Below are positions 14,564-21,604 of a stretch of 37,490 nucleotides of DNA, one piece after another (positions within the stretch are counted from its first letter, which is position 1; every line of letters starts with the position of its first letter). The notes under the pieces are model-generated. The model saw only the letters and a list, made by a program, of their open reading frames with translations, searched no databases and was not told the origin of the DNA. Source of the stretch: CAYVQU01 sp964453155 (GTDB lineage Bacteria; Chloroflexota; Anaerolineae; Anaerolineales; UBA11858); the NCBI GenBank assembly GCA_964453155.1, contig CAYVQU010000035.1, positions 1 through 37,490 on the forward strand, given 5' to 3'. Made by a program: the position numbers and the translations under genes.

Positions 14564-15058
14564 TTATGGATTTTGAACAATTTCTAGATAATTCGAGACA
14601 GCCCAACCTTTCCGATCAACTTCAAAGGGAGCTACCAGATACCACCAAATATAGCCATCCGCCTCCTGCGGACCGGCTTCGATCTTGAAAACTTCGGACT
14701 CTAGACCTAAAAACTCTGGATTATGGCCTAGCCCTGGCCCCAACCGCAGCCGAAGTCCCGCGCCCTCGGTACCGCTGATTTGTACAAAACTACCAATATT
14801 TATTTCTCCCGAGGGGGGAGGTGGTGGAACTTCGGGATCAGGGGTCGCTTCTACGGCAGCCGGTGTGGGCGGAATCGGTGTTTCGGTTGCAGCTGGAATA
14901 ATCGTCAGGGCAGCTGTTACTACCCCCGCGGGAGTTTGGATTGGGCGCGTCCATCTGATACTTAAAAAGGTCACTAAAAACAAGCCACCCCCAAAGATCA
15001 TAGTTCCAATAATTACCCCAGGGGTAAGAATCCCCTGGATTGGATTTGAACGCCGCAC
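14564..15058 (-). CDS. Membrane-anchored SH3-like domain protein
   Basis: 164 residues. One TM segment at about 12-34 (GVIIGTMIFGGGLFLVTFL) is followed by a Thr/Pro-rich linker with a six-proline run, then an extracytoplasmic bacterial SH3-like domain (INIGSFVQISGTEGAGLRLR, WWYLVAPFEVDRKGWAVSNYL). Such domains usually bind peptidoglycan or peptides. It starts with GTG that shares its first base with the TAG stop of the lipid-kinase gene (TAGTG), a clear case of translational coupling. A function at the cell envelope is likely. Confidence 0.85.
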   Translation of the reverse strand: MRRSNPIQGILTPGVIIGTMIFGGGLFLVTFLSIRWTRPIQTPAGVVTAALTIIPAATETPIPPTPAAVEATPDPEVPPPPPSGEINIGSFVQISGTEGAGLRLRLGPGLGHNPEFLGLESEVFKIEAGPQEADGYIWWYLVAPFEVDRKGWAVSNYLEIVQNP

Positions 15059-16005
15059 TAAACGTCTCCCTCTACAAATAAAGTCCGAGGTGCTTTTTTG
15101 GGGATCAACACTTTCAGTGCCTGTGAACGAACTTCGATTGTGACGGCACCCTCGCGCTGCAAGGGTTCCCCATCAACCTGGATATGTAAGGCCTGATCGG
15201 ATTCAAGTTGTAATTTCCGGAACGGAATGCAGCGGGTAAGTTTTGATTCAATATGCCGACCCGACCACAAATCTAAGGCATGCTTGAGCGTTTCGTATAC
15301 AGTTTCACCCTCAAACAACCACAAGTCCATCACGCCGTCATCCAGGCGGGCCGCCGGAGAGATTTCGGCATAACCGCCCGCATAGAGATGGATATTGCTG
15401 GCAACGCCCAGAATATAATGGCCCGAAATTTGCTCCCCATCAACTATTACATCCAAATGAATGCCACTCCAGCGGCTGGCTTCGTGTAACATCATGGTGC
15501 TATAACGCGCCAGGGCAAAATGTTTCTCCCAGCGGGTGCGGGGCTCCAACCGATGCATCACAAAACCATCAAACCCGACCCCGGCCCAGAGCAAAAAAGG
15601 ATCGTCATTACAAAAACCCACATCGACCGGGTGAATCGTTGCATCCCCCAACATCCGGGCCGCCTCTTCAAGCGCGGTCAATCGAGTCCAGGTCAATCCT
15701 GAGATGCCAATTTCACGCGCCCAAACATTGGCTGTCCCCGCCGGTAACACCCCTAAGGCGGTATCCGTCCCAACTAATCCCGCGGCGGCGAAATTAATTG
15801 ACCCATCCCCTCCCGCGATCACAAAGGCATCTTTCCCCTGCGACACGGCCTGCTGCGCCAATTCAGTAATGTGCGGCCCACCATGAGTTCGGTGTAATTG
15901 AATTTCCCAACCATGAGATAACAGTTGGGTCGCGGCCCGTTCAGTCAACATACGGGAGGGAAATCGCCCCGCGGCTGGGTTATAAACAAGATAAGCTGAC
16001 GGCAT
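15058..16005 (-). CDS. Diacylglycerol/lipid kinase family protein
   Basis: 315 residues. It shows the DAGK catalytic-fold motifs of the YegS/DgkB/BmrU type: VYNPAAG near the start, the nucleotide motif GGDGS at 65-69, and LPAGTANVWA. The C-terminal domain carries GGYAEISPAARLDDG, which normally contributes to metal and substrate binding. It phosphorylates a lipid or long-chain base with ATP; the exact lipid is not predictable. The ATG has no ribosome binding site, but a TAGAAT box lies six bases upstream, so the mRNA may be leaderless. Confidence 0.92.
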   Translation of the reverse strand: MPSAYLVYNPAAGRFPSRMLTERAATQLLSHGWEIQLHRTHGGPHITELAQQAVSQGKDAFVIAGGDGSINFAAAGLVGTDTALGVLPAGTANVWAREIGISGLTWTRLTALEEAARMLGDATIHPVDVGFCNDDPFLLWAGVGFDGFVMHRLEPRTRWEKHFALARYSTMMLHEASRWSGIHLDVIVDGEQISGHYILGVASNIHLYAGGYAEISPAARLDDGVMDLWLFEGETVYETLKHALDLWSGRHIESKLTRCIPFRKLQLESDQALHIQVDGEPLQREGAVTIEVRSQALKVLIPKKAPRTLFVEGDV

Positions 16006-16011
16006 GGTGAA

Positions 16012-16017
16012 ATTCTA
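16012..16017 (-). promoter_or_regulatory. -10 box of the lipid-kinase operon, probably leaderless
   Basis: TAGAAT on the minus strand, six bases before ATG 16005. No Shine-Dalgarno sequence is present. Confidence 0.45.
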
Positions 16018-16113
16018 CTCGATTTAGGATGTGGGGTGAACCCCTTGTTGGGATAGAAAGCAAAATTTAGCCATTTCCGCCCACGATCTCTATTCGCTAT
16101 CACGGGCCTCTCA

Positions 16114-16122
16114 GTGGTAAAA
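16114..16122 (+). promoter_or_regulatory. Extended -10 element before the second kinase
   Basis: TGGTAAAAT, a TGn-extended -10 form, 23 bases before the start codon. AGGAGA lies between them. No good -35 box. Confidence 0.4.
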
Positions 16123-16145
16123 TTCAGACAGGAGAAGATGGAAAA

Positions 16146-17246
16146 ATGTCCGAAGTGATGCTACTCAATAATCGCTATCAATTGAACGAAAGGCTGGGAA
16201 GCGGCGGAATGGCGGTGGTCTACCAGGCTCGCGACCTGATGCTAGAACGCACAGTAGCCATCAAAGTTTTACGCAAAGATTTTTCGAGAGATCCTGCCTT
16301 TCGCGAGCGATTCCGGCAAGAAGCAAAAGCCGCGGCCAATCTCTCACATCCGAATATCGTCACCGTTCATGATTTTGGGCTAGATCAGGATAAATTGTTC
16401 ATCGTCATGGAATTTATCCCTGGGATTACTTTGAAATCGCTCGTGGAGCAGCGCGGCCGATTAACGCCTGAGAAGGGGATACCTCTACTCGTCCAGGCTT
16501 GTGCCGGAATTGGCTATGCGCATCGCGCGGGACTCGTTCATTGTGACGTCAAACCCCAAAATATCCTTGTAACGCCTGATAAACGCGTCAAAGTCGCCGA
16601 TTTTGGAATTGCGCGGGCGCTACAATCCATTCCCCAAAATGAACAATCGACAGTGGTTTGGGGTTCACCTCAATACTTTTCTCCTGAACAGGCTGCCGGA
16701 CAGGCTCCCTCGCCGGCCTCGGATGTTTATGGCTTGGGTGTGGTCTTATTTGAAATGCTCACTGGACGCCTTCCATTTATCGCCGATTCATCCTCGGAAC
16801 TTGCCAAACTTCATCGAGAAGCTTATCCCCCCTCCCCGCGCCGGCTGAATCCAGCCATCGGTGAAAATCTTAACCAAATTATTCTCAAAGTCCTATCGAA
16901 GGAACCCGCCGCCCGGTACCGAACCGCAGATCAACTCGGGCGAGTATTAATTACCTTCTCCCAATCGCTTGAAACGGCTCAAGCGCGCCCTGGTTCCCGC
17001 CCAACTTCAAGGCCGCTTTCCCAACCAGTGTCGCGGCCAGCACCCCGTACCAGTTCTCAACCCAAACCCCAACCGGTGCAATCACCACAGCGGCCACTGA
17101 CTACCCCTCAGCCCCAACCGTCAGGACTAACGACGAATCCTTTGGACATGGATTGGCTCACCATCGGGCTGGGATTGATTGCTTTAATCGCAGTCGGGGG
17201 GCTGGTACCGTTTTGGTTGTGGGTCTACTTTACCCTCGGGGGCTGA
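16146..17246 (+). CDS. Membrane-anchored Hanks-type Ser/Thr kinase
   Basis: 366 residues. The kinase domain (about 10-275) has GSGGMAVVY, K40 (VAIKVL), a catalytic loop HCDVKPQN in which the usual arginine of HRD is C133 (H132, D134), DFG at 152-154 and SPEQ. The missing arginine normally makes activation-loop phosphorylation obligatory, so this kinase may be constitutively competent (family knowledge). A Pro/Ser/Gln-rich linker (about 278-332) leads to one C-terminal TM segment (about 340-362) with only a few residues outside, so there is no extracellular sensor. It is followed by rpe on its own promoter. Confidence 0.93.
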   Translation: MSEVMLLNNRYQLNERLGSGGMAVVYQARDLMLERTVAIKVLRKDFSRDPAFRERFRQEAKAAANLSHPNIVTVHDFGLDQDKLFIVMEFIPGITLKSLVEQRGRLTPEKGIPLLVQACAGIGYAHRAGLVHCDVKPQNILVTPDKRVKVADFGIARALQSIPQNEQSTVVWGSPQYFSPEQAAGQAPSPASDVYGLGVVLFEMLTGRLPFIADSSSELAKLHREAYPPSPRRLNPAIGENLNQIILKVLSKEPAARYRTADQLGRVLITFSQSLETAQARPGSRPTSRPLSQPVSRPAPRTSSQPKPQPVQSPQRPLTTPQPQPSGLTTNPLDMDWLTIGLGLIALIAVGGLVPFWLWVYFTLGG

Positions 17247-17251
17247 AACCC

Positions 17252-17280
17252 TTGTCAAGTCCTGGGGCCGCGGGTATGAT
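17252..17280 (+). promoter_or_regulatory. rpe promoter
   Basis: TTGTCA (17252-17257), 17-bp spacer, TATGAT (17275-17280). The -10 lies inside a 13-base dyad GGGTAT-G-ATACCC (17272-17284), a possible operator. Confidence 0.75.
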
Positions 17281-17308
17281 ACCCCCGGTTTTCAAACTGG
17301 ACGAACCT

Positions 17309-17983
17309 ATGTCAAACGCCTCGCAATATTTGATCGCCCCTTCAATCTTATCGGCTGACTTTTCAAAATTGGGTCAGCAAGTTAAGGCTGCCGAACAGGC
17401 TGGTGGTGATTGGATTCACGTGGATATCATGGATGGCCATTTTGTCCCCAATATGTCGATGGGACCGCTGGCGCTCAAAGCCTGCCAGCAGGTCACAGAT
17501 TTACCCCTGGACGTCCATTTAATGGTGAAAGAACCGGAACGGTTCGTGGATATTTTTGCGGCAGCCGGAGCAGATCATATCTCTGTCCATGCCGAGGCGA
17601 CCCCCAATATTCATCGTTTATTGCAAAAAATTGAGCAATTGGGCTGCAAACCCGGCATTGTGATCAACCCTGGCACCCCAGAAATAATACTTGAACCCAT
17701 TTTACATCTGGTTCATTTGGTGTTGGTGATGACCGTCAACCCCGGTTACGGCGGTCAAAAATTTACCCCAGAAACCCTGCCGAAAATCACTACCATCCGC
17801 CAGAAATTGGATCAAATCAATCCGGCGGCTCTTATCCAGGTTGATGGTGGAATTTCGGCCCAAACGGTATCTCAGGTTGCTCAAGCTGGTGCTCAGGTTT
17901 TTGTTGCTGGGAATGCGATTTTTAACCACCCCGCTGGAATTGCTGCCGGCATTCAGGCTATTCGCACTGAACTACCCCTTTAA
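17309..17983 (+). CDS. rpe: Ribulose-phosphate 3-epimerase
   Basis: 224 residues from ATG 17309. It interconverts ribulose 5-phosphate and xylulose 5-phosphate in the pentose phosphate or Calvin pathway. The TIM-barrel signatures are all present: IAPSILSADF, HVDIMDGHFVPN with the metal-binding His/Asp, LDVHLMV, HVHAE-type SVHAEA, MTVNPGYGGQKF and the closing VDGGI and GNAIF. Upstream in-frame ATGs lie in the promoter and are rejected. There is no strong ribosome binding site. Length is standard. Confidence 0.96.
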   Translation: MSNASQYLIAPSILSADFSKLGQQVKAAEQAGGDWIHVDIMDGHFVPNMSMGPLALKACQQVTDLPLDVHLMVKEPERFVDIFAAAGADHISVHAEATPNIHRLLQKIEQLGCKPGIVINPGTPEIILEPILHLVHLVLVMTVNPGYGGQKFTPETLPKITTIRQKLDQINPAALIQVDGGISAQTVSQVAQAGAQVFVAGNAIFNHPAGIAAGIQAIRTELPL

Positions 17984-17990
17984 AAGTCAA

Positions 17991-18023
17991 GGGTTTTGGT
18001 AAATTCAAAATTCACCAAAACCC
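17991..18023. terminator. Stem-loop between convergent rpe and rpmB
   Basis: GGGTTTTGGT (17991-18000) and ACCAAAACCC (18014-18023) form a 10-bp stem with a 13-base loop. T-runs are weak on both sides, so efficiency is uncertain. Confidence 0.55.
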
Positions 18024-18053
18024 ATAACTCCAAAAAGGGTTAATAATTTCAAA

Positions 18054-18236
18054 TTATGCGGTCTTGACCAAGGTGCGCAGACAACGGGTGCATAGGGTTT
18101 TACGAACTTTCTTCCCGTCAACGTAAACCGAAATCTTTTGCAAATTGGGCTTGAACTTCCGAGGTGTAGATTTTTTAGACCAAGGAACGCTGCGACCAAA
18201 TTTGGTGGATTTTCCACAACTCTCGCAAACTGCCAT
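18054..18236 (-). CDS. rpmB: 50S ribosomal protein L28
   Basis: 60 residues from ATG 18236 (MAVCESCGKS), with AAGGAA about eight bases upstream. It is a component of the large ribosomal subunit. This is the zinc-binding form, with C4/C7 and C49/C52 as the two CxxC knuckles. The conserved RKFKPNLQKISV segment and basic surface fit the family. A longer in-frame extension to 18374 is not supported. It is monocistronic and divergent from the Asp23 gene, as often seen in Gram-positive and Chloroflexi genomes. Confidence 0.96.
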   Translation of the reverse strand: MAVCESCGKSTKFGRSVPWSKKSTPRKFKPNLQKISVYVDGKKVRKTLCTRCLRTLVKTA

Positions 18237-18318
18237 CGTACAAGTTCCTTTCAAACTCAAATTTCTGGTAGTAAACCGCGGTCTAAACTGTAGATAAATC
18301 GACACTAAAACCGCGCCC

Positions 18319-18340
18319 TGCCCGTCCGGACAGCCGGGCA
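18319..18340. repeat. Hairpin in the rpmB/Asp23 divergent region
   Basis: TGCCCG (18319-18324) and CGGGCA (18335-18340) enclose TCCGGA. It could be part of the rpmB leader. No function is evident. Confidence 0.4.
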
Positions 18341-18401
18341 ATATTACCATAGTTCGTAACTGAATACAAGGCAAATTGTTTTATCTCTCACGAGGAAAAA
18401 T

Positions 18402-18758
18402 ATGACCAACGAAACCACCCCTATCGGAAGCATTCATGTTTCCCCCAAAGCGATTGCAACCATCGCCTACCAATCTGCCCTCCAGTCATACGGCGTTGTC
18501 GGCATGGCCGCCAAAAACGTTGTAGATGGCTTGGCACACGCCATTGCCAAAGATCCCACTCATGGGGTCGAAGTTGATTACAATGGCGAACGCATCAACG
18601 TCGATCTATACATCATTATTGAGTACGGCACTCGCATCAAATCGGTAGCCAACAGCGTTGCCCGCACCGTTCGGTTCCACGTCGAAAAAGCCTTGGGCAT
18701 CCCAATCAATGAGATCAACGTGCACGTTCAAGGCCTGCGCATCAGCGACATTGACTGA
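18402..18758 (+). CDS. Asp23/Gls24-family protein
   Basis: 118 residues with a GAGGAAA ribosome binding site. It has the Asp23 fold pattern: IHVSPKAIATIAYQSAL, SYGVVGMAAKN, VEVDYNGERINVDLYIIIEYG and the closing INEINVHVQGLRI. Family members lie next to the DAK2/FakA gene in many genomes and are linked to envelope stress; the YloU subtype is the closest match by context. No TM segment. It is separated from the FakA-like gene by a 175-base structured leader. Confidence 0.93.
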   Translation: MTNETTPIGSIHVSPKAIATIAYQSALQSYGVVGMAAKNVVDGLAHAIAKDPTHGVEVDYNGERINVDLYIIIEYGTRIKSVANSVARTVRFHVEKALGIPINEINVHVQGLRISDID

Positions 18759-18802
18759 ATGTGGGTATGGTGCGGGTTTGGCTGATATTATCGCACCACA
18801 TT

Positions 18803-18896
18803 GGCAGATTTCGGTTGAGCATGATTAATAAAATCTGCCCGAAATCTGCATTGCAAGACTTAGGTTTGATCACAAAATTAGCGGTGAAAGATCAAA
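18803..18896 (+). promoter_or_regulatory. Structured leader of the FakA-like gene
   Basis: GCAGATTTCGG (18804-18814) pairs with CCGAAATCTGC (18839-18849). The overlapping GGCAGATTT (18803-18811) can pair instead with AAATCTGCC (18831-18839), so two stems exclude each other. A further stem, TTTGATC (18865-18871) with GATCAAA (18890-18896), precedes the ribosome binding site AGGAG. Confidence 0.5.
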
Positions 18897-18933
18897 TCAG
18901 ACTTATAAAGATATTTTTAGGAGCAATTATTAG

Positions 18934-20619
18934 ATGAGTGAAGAGACCAAAACCCCGCCGACTTTGGAGGTCCTGGATAAATATCGCGAAAACCCTATTG
19001 ATGGGTTAGCCTTTAAAAAATTGGCCCATGCGGCGCTGACCTGGCTCCGGACCAATCAGCAGATCGTTAACGCCCTGAATGTTTTCCCGGTCCCCGATGG
19101 TGATACCGGCACGAACATGGTCCTGACCATGCAGGCCGCGTACGATGAAATTGCCGACTCCCCCGAACGTAATGTTGGCAAAATGACCCAAAAATTGGCC
19201 CACGGTGCGTTGATGGGTGCCCGCGGTAACTCGGGCGTGATCTTATCCCAATTATGGCGAGGGTTTGCCCGGGCAATGGGTGAAACCGAACTCCTCGATG
19301 GCCCCGCCCTGGCCGCCGCGCTGGTTGAAGCTCGCGATACGGCCTATAAAGGCGTCGTTCGGCCGGTAGAAGGTACCATTTTGACTGTCTCCAAGGACAT
19401 GGCCGCGGCAGCCGAGTTGGCCTTAGCTGAAACTGAAGATCCATTTGAAATTCTTGGCCGGGTTGTCATCGAGGCCGAAGAATCGGTAGAACGCACCCCC
19501 GAACTCCTGGATGTCCTCAAAGATGCCGGGGTGGTCGATTCGGGTGGCAAGGGATTGCACTATATTATCGAAGGGATGACCCGCTACGTACAAGGCCTAC
19601 CCCTCGATACCGCGCTCACCAGTGTCCAACCTTTGGCCGCGATGAATTTTGATAATGCTATGGAAGCCGTCGAACCCGGCCAGGATTACGAAGTTGTGAT
19701 CGATTTCCGCCCTCATGGGGAATTGGAATTGGCCCCTTATTATGATGAGCTTGAAAAAATGGGAACTTCGATCCAACTTGGCGAGGGCGACGGCATTTAC
19801 CGCATGCACATCCATGTCCCTCTCGAAAAACGCTACGAACCGATCGACTACACAATGACTCTGGGTACGATTACCAAGGTCCATTTAGAGAATTTGATGG
19901 CTCAGATGGATGAACTCGAGGGCGCCGGGGATCAGAAATTGAGCCTGGCTCCGGTGGAACCGGGTCATATCGCGGTAGTTGCGGTGGCCCCCGGCCCTGG
20001 AATTGCGAGGGTATTCGCCTCCCTGGGGGCGGCAGCCATCATTGAAGGTGGCCAGACCATGAATCCGTCTACCCAGGAGATTGTGGCCGCCTTTGAAAAC
20101 CTCCCCACCGACAAAGTCGTCATCCTCCCTAACAACAAAAACATCTTTATGGCTGCCAAAGCCGCCACCGAAGTGACCGTCAAGCAAGTCGAGGTCATCC
20201 CCTGCCGGACGGTGCCCCAAGGCTTGAGTGCCATGCTCCGCCTGATCCCGGATGGTGATTTAGATGCCATTGCCGCCGATATGAACGCAGCCCTTGATGA
20301 TGTTGAGACTGGTGAACTTACCACCGCCACCCGCAGTGTAGAAATCGACGGTGTGCAGGTCAAAGAAGGGGAAATCATTGGGCTACATAATGGCAAACTG
20401 GTTGTCTCCGCCACCAACCTTGATGACGGCTGTCTGCAGCTCCTCGAAAAAGCCGAGGCCGATGAGTATGAGTTGATCACCCTCTTCTATGGCGCCGATA
20501 TGCCCAAACCAGATGCCAACCGGATGGCCGACCTGATTCGTGAACAATATCCCGACCACGAAATTGAAATTCAAGATGGTGGACAACCGCATTATCAGTT
20601 TATTCTCTCAATAGAATAA
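18934..20619 (+). CDS. DAK2-domain fatty acid kinase subunit FakA-like
   Basis: 561 residues. The N-terminal DhaL/DAK2 domain binds ATP and Mg: NVFPVPDGDTGTNM with D55 and D57, then GARGNSGVILSQL near residues 91-103. The middle and C-terminal parts match FakA/YloV-type proteins, ending in a DegV-like domain (PDGDLDAIAADM, GADMPKPDANRM). With a DegV-type FakB it phosphorylates exogenous fatty acids to acyl-phosphate for membrane lipid synthesis. A DegV gene follows directly, supporting this pairing. AGGAG lies ten bases before the ATG. Confidence 0.93.
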   Translation: MSEETKTPPTLEVLDKYRENPIDGLAFKKLAHAALTWLRTNQQIVNALNVFPVPDGDTGTNMVLTMQAAYDEIADSPERNVGKMTQKLAHGALMGARGNSGVILSQLWRGFARAMGETELLDGPALAAALVEARDTAYKGVVRPVEGTILTVSKDMAAAAELALAETEDPFEILGRVVIEAEESVERTPELLDVLKDAGVVDSGGKGLHYIIEGMTRYVQGLPLDTALTSVQPLAAMNFDNAMEAVEPGQDYEVVIDFRPHGELELAPYYDELEKMGTSIQLGEGDGIYRMHIHVPLEKRYEPIDYTMTLGTITKVHLENLMAQMDELEGAGDQKLSLAPVEPGHIAVVAVAPGPGIARVFASLGAAAIIEGGQTMNPSTQEIVAAFENLPTDKVVILPNNKNIFMAAKAATEVTVKQVEVIPCRTVPQGLSAMLRLIPDGDLDAIAADMNAALDDVETGELTTATRSVEIDGVQVKEGEIIGLHNGKLVVSATNLDDGCLQLLEKAEADEYELITLFYGADMPKPDANRMADLIREQYPDHEIEIQDGGQPHYQFILSIE

Positions 20620-20645
20620 ATAAGAACAAAGATCTGAAATTTGAC

Positions 20646-20693
20646 AGACCTTCCAGGTTGGCAAACACAGTTTGCATAAAACCTGGAAGGTCT
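20646..20693. repeat. Long hairpin between the FakA-like and DegV genes
   Basis: AGACCTTCCAGGTT (20646-20659) pairs with AACCTGGAAGGTCT (20680-20693). An inner stem is formed by GCAAAC (20661-20666) and GTTTGC (20670-20675). The outer arm shares all but one base of its core with the palindrome at 14175-14207. Confidence 0.85.
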
Positions 20694-20713
20694 TAATTTC
20701 TAAGAGATAATTT

Positions 20714-21547
20714 ATGCGTACCACAATTGTTACCGACAGTACAGCCGATATTCCCACGGAATTAGCCCAGAAACATCAAATTGAAGTCGTTCCGGCCATA
20801 CTGGTCATTGATGGTCAGAGTATGGAGGACGGCAAGGGGTTATCCCGGCGAGAATTCTATGAACAACTGCCAATGATGGCGACGCCGCCAACTACTGCAA
20901 CTCCCTCGATTGGAACCTTTCAAAATGTATATGAGCAGCTTTTAGGGCAAGGATTTGAGAGAGTCATCTCAATTCATGTCTCGAGTTTGTTGAGCGGCAT
21001 CTACAACACTGCCCAAACCGCAGCCAAGTCATTTAAAAAACGGATTACGGTGATCGACAGCGAGCAGTTATCATTGGGGTTAGGATTTCAAGCCTTGGCT
21101 GCCGCGGAAGGGGTTTCAGCCGGTTTACCCGTTGACGATGTGGTTGCAAAAATAGATCATGTTCGTCAGCGCTTGCGAGTAATTGCGATGCTCGATACCC
21201 TGGAATATGTGCGCCGCAGCGGTCGGGTCTCCTGGGCCCGGGCCAGGATCGGTACCCTCTTGCGGATAAAACCCTTCCTCGAGGTTAAAAAAGGGCAGGT
21301 CAATAGTTTAGGGCAAGCCCGTACTCGCAAAAAAGGGATCGCCCACCTCATCAAACTTTTCCAGCAACTTGGGCCTCTCGAAAAATTCGCTCTACTTCAC
21401 ACCAACGCACTGGATGAAGCCGAGCAAATCCGGGAGATTCTGAATAATACAACCTCATTCTCGCCCCTGATCGTCAACGTAACCACAATTGTAGGGACCC
21501 ATGTGGGGCCCAATGGGTTGGGTTTTGCGGCGGTGGTCAAGTCGTAG
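20714..21547 (+). CDS. DegV-family fatty-acid-binding protein (FakB-like)
   Basis: 277 residues. It begins with the family motif IVTDSTADIP and has the fatty-acid-carboxylate binding segment ISIHVSSLLSGIYNTA and the RRSGRVSWARARIGTLL region typical of DegV. It binds a fatty acid and presents it to FakA for phosphorylation. The gene follows the FakA-like gene after a hairpin. Its stop codon lies inside the left arm of a 16-bp perfect hairpin. Confidence 0.95.
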   Translation: MRTTIVTDSTADIPTELAQKHQIEVVPAILVIDGQSMEDGKGLSRREFYEQLPMMATPPTTATPSIGTFQNVYEQLLGQGFERVISIHVSSLLSGIYNTAQTAAKSFKKRITVIDSEQLSLGLGFQALAAAEGVSAGLPVDDVVAKIDHVRQRLRVIAMLDTLEYVRRSGRVSWARARIGTLLRIKPFLEVKKGQVNSLGQARTRKKGIAHLIKLFQQLGPLEKFALLHTNALDEAEQIREILNNTTSFSPLIVNVTTIVGTHVGPNGLGFAAVVKS

Positions 21548-21580
21548 TTTGTTGGATTACTGACTAATCCAACAAACTAC
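21544..21580. terminator. Perfect 16-bp hairpin at the DegV gene end
   Basis: GTAGTTTGTTGGATTA (21544-21559), loop CTGAC, TAATCCAACAAACTAC (21565-21580). It includes the DegV stop codon. There is no T-run, so it may act as an mRNA-end stabiliser or dispersed palindrome. Confidence 0.6.
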
Positions 21581-21588
21581 AACCAAAC

Positions 21589-21597
21589 TGGTAAAAT
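21589..21597 (+). promoter_or_regulatory. Extended -10 element of recG, probably leaderless
   Basis: TGGTAAAAT with the -10 hexamer at 21592-21597 and seven bases to ATG 21605. No Shine-Dalgarno sequence precedes the ATG. Confidence 0.45.
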
Positions 21598-21604
21598 ACA
21601 GTCA

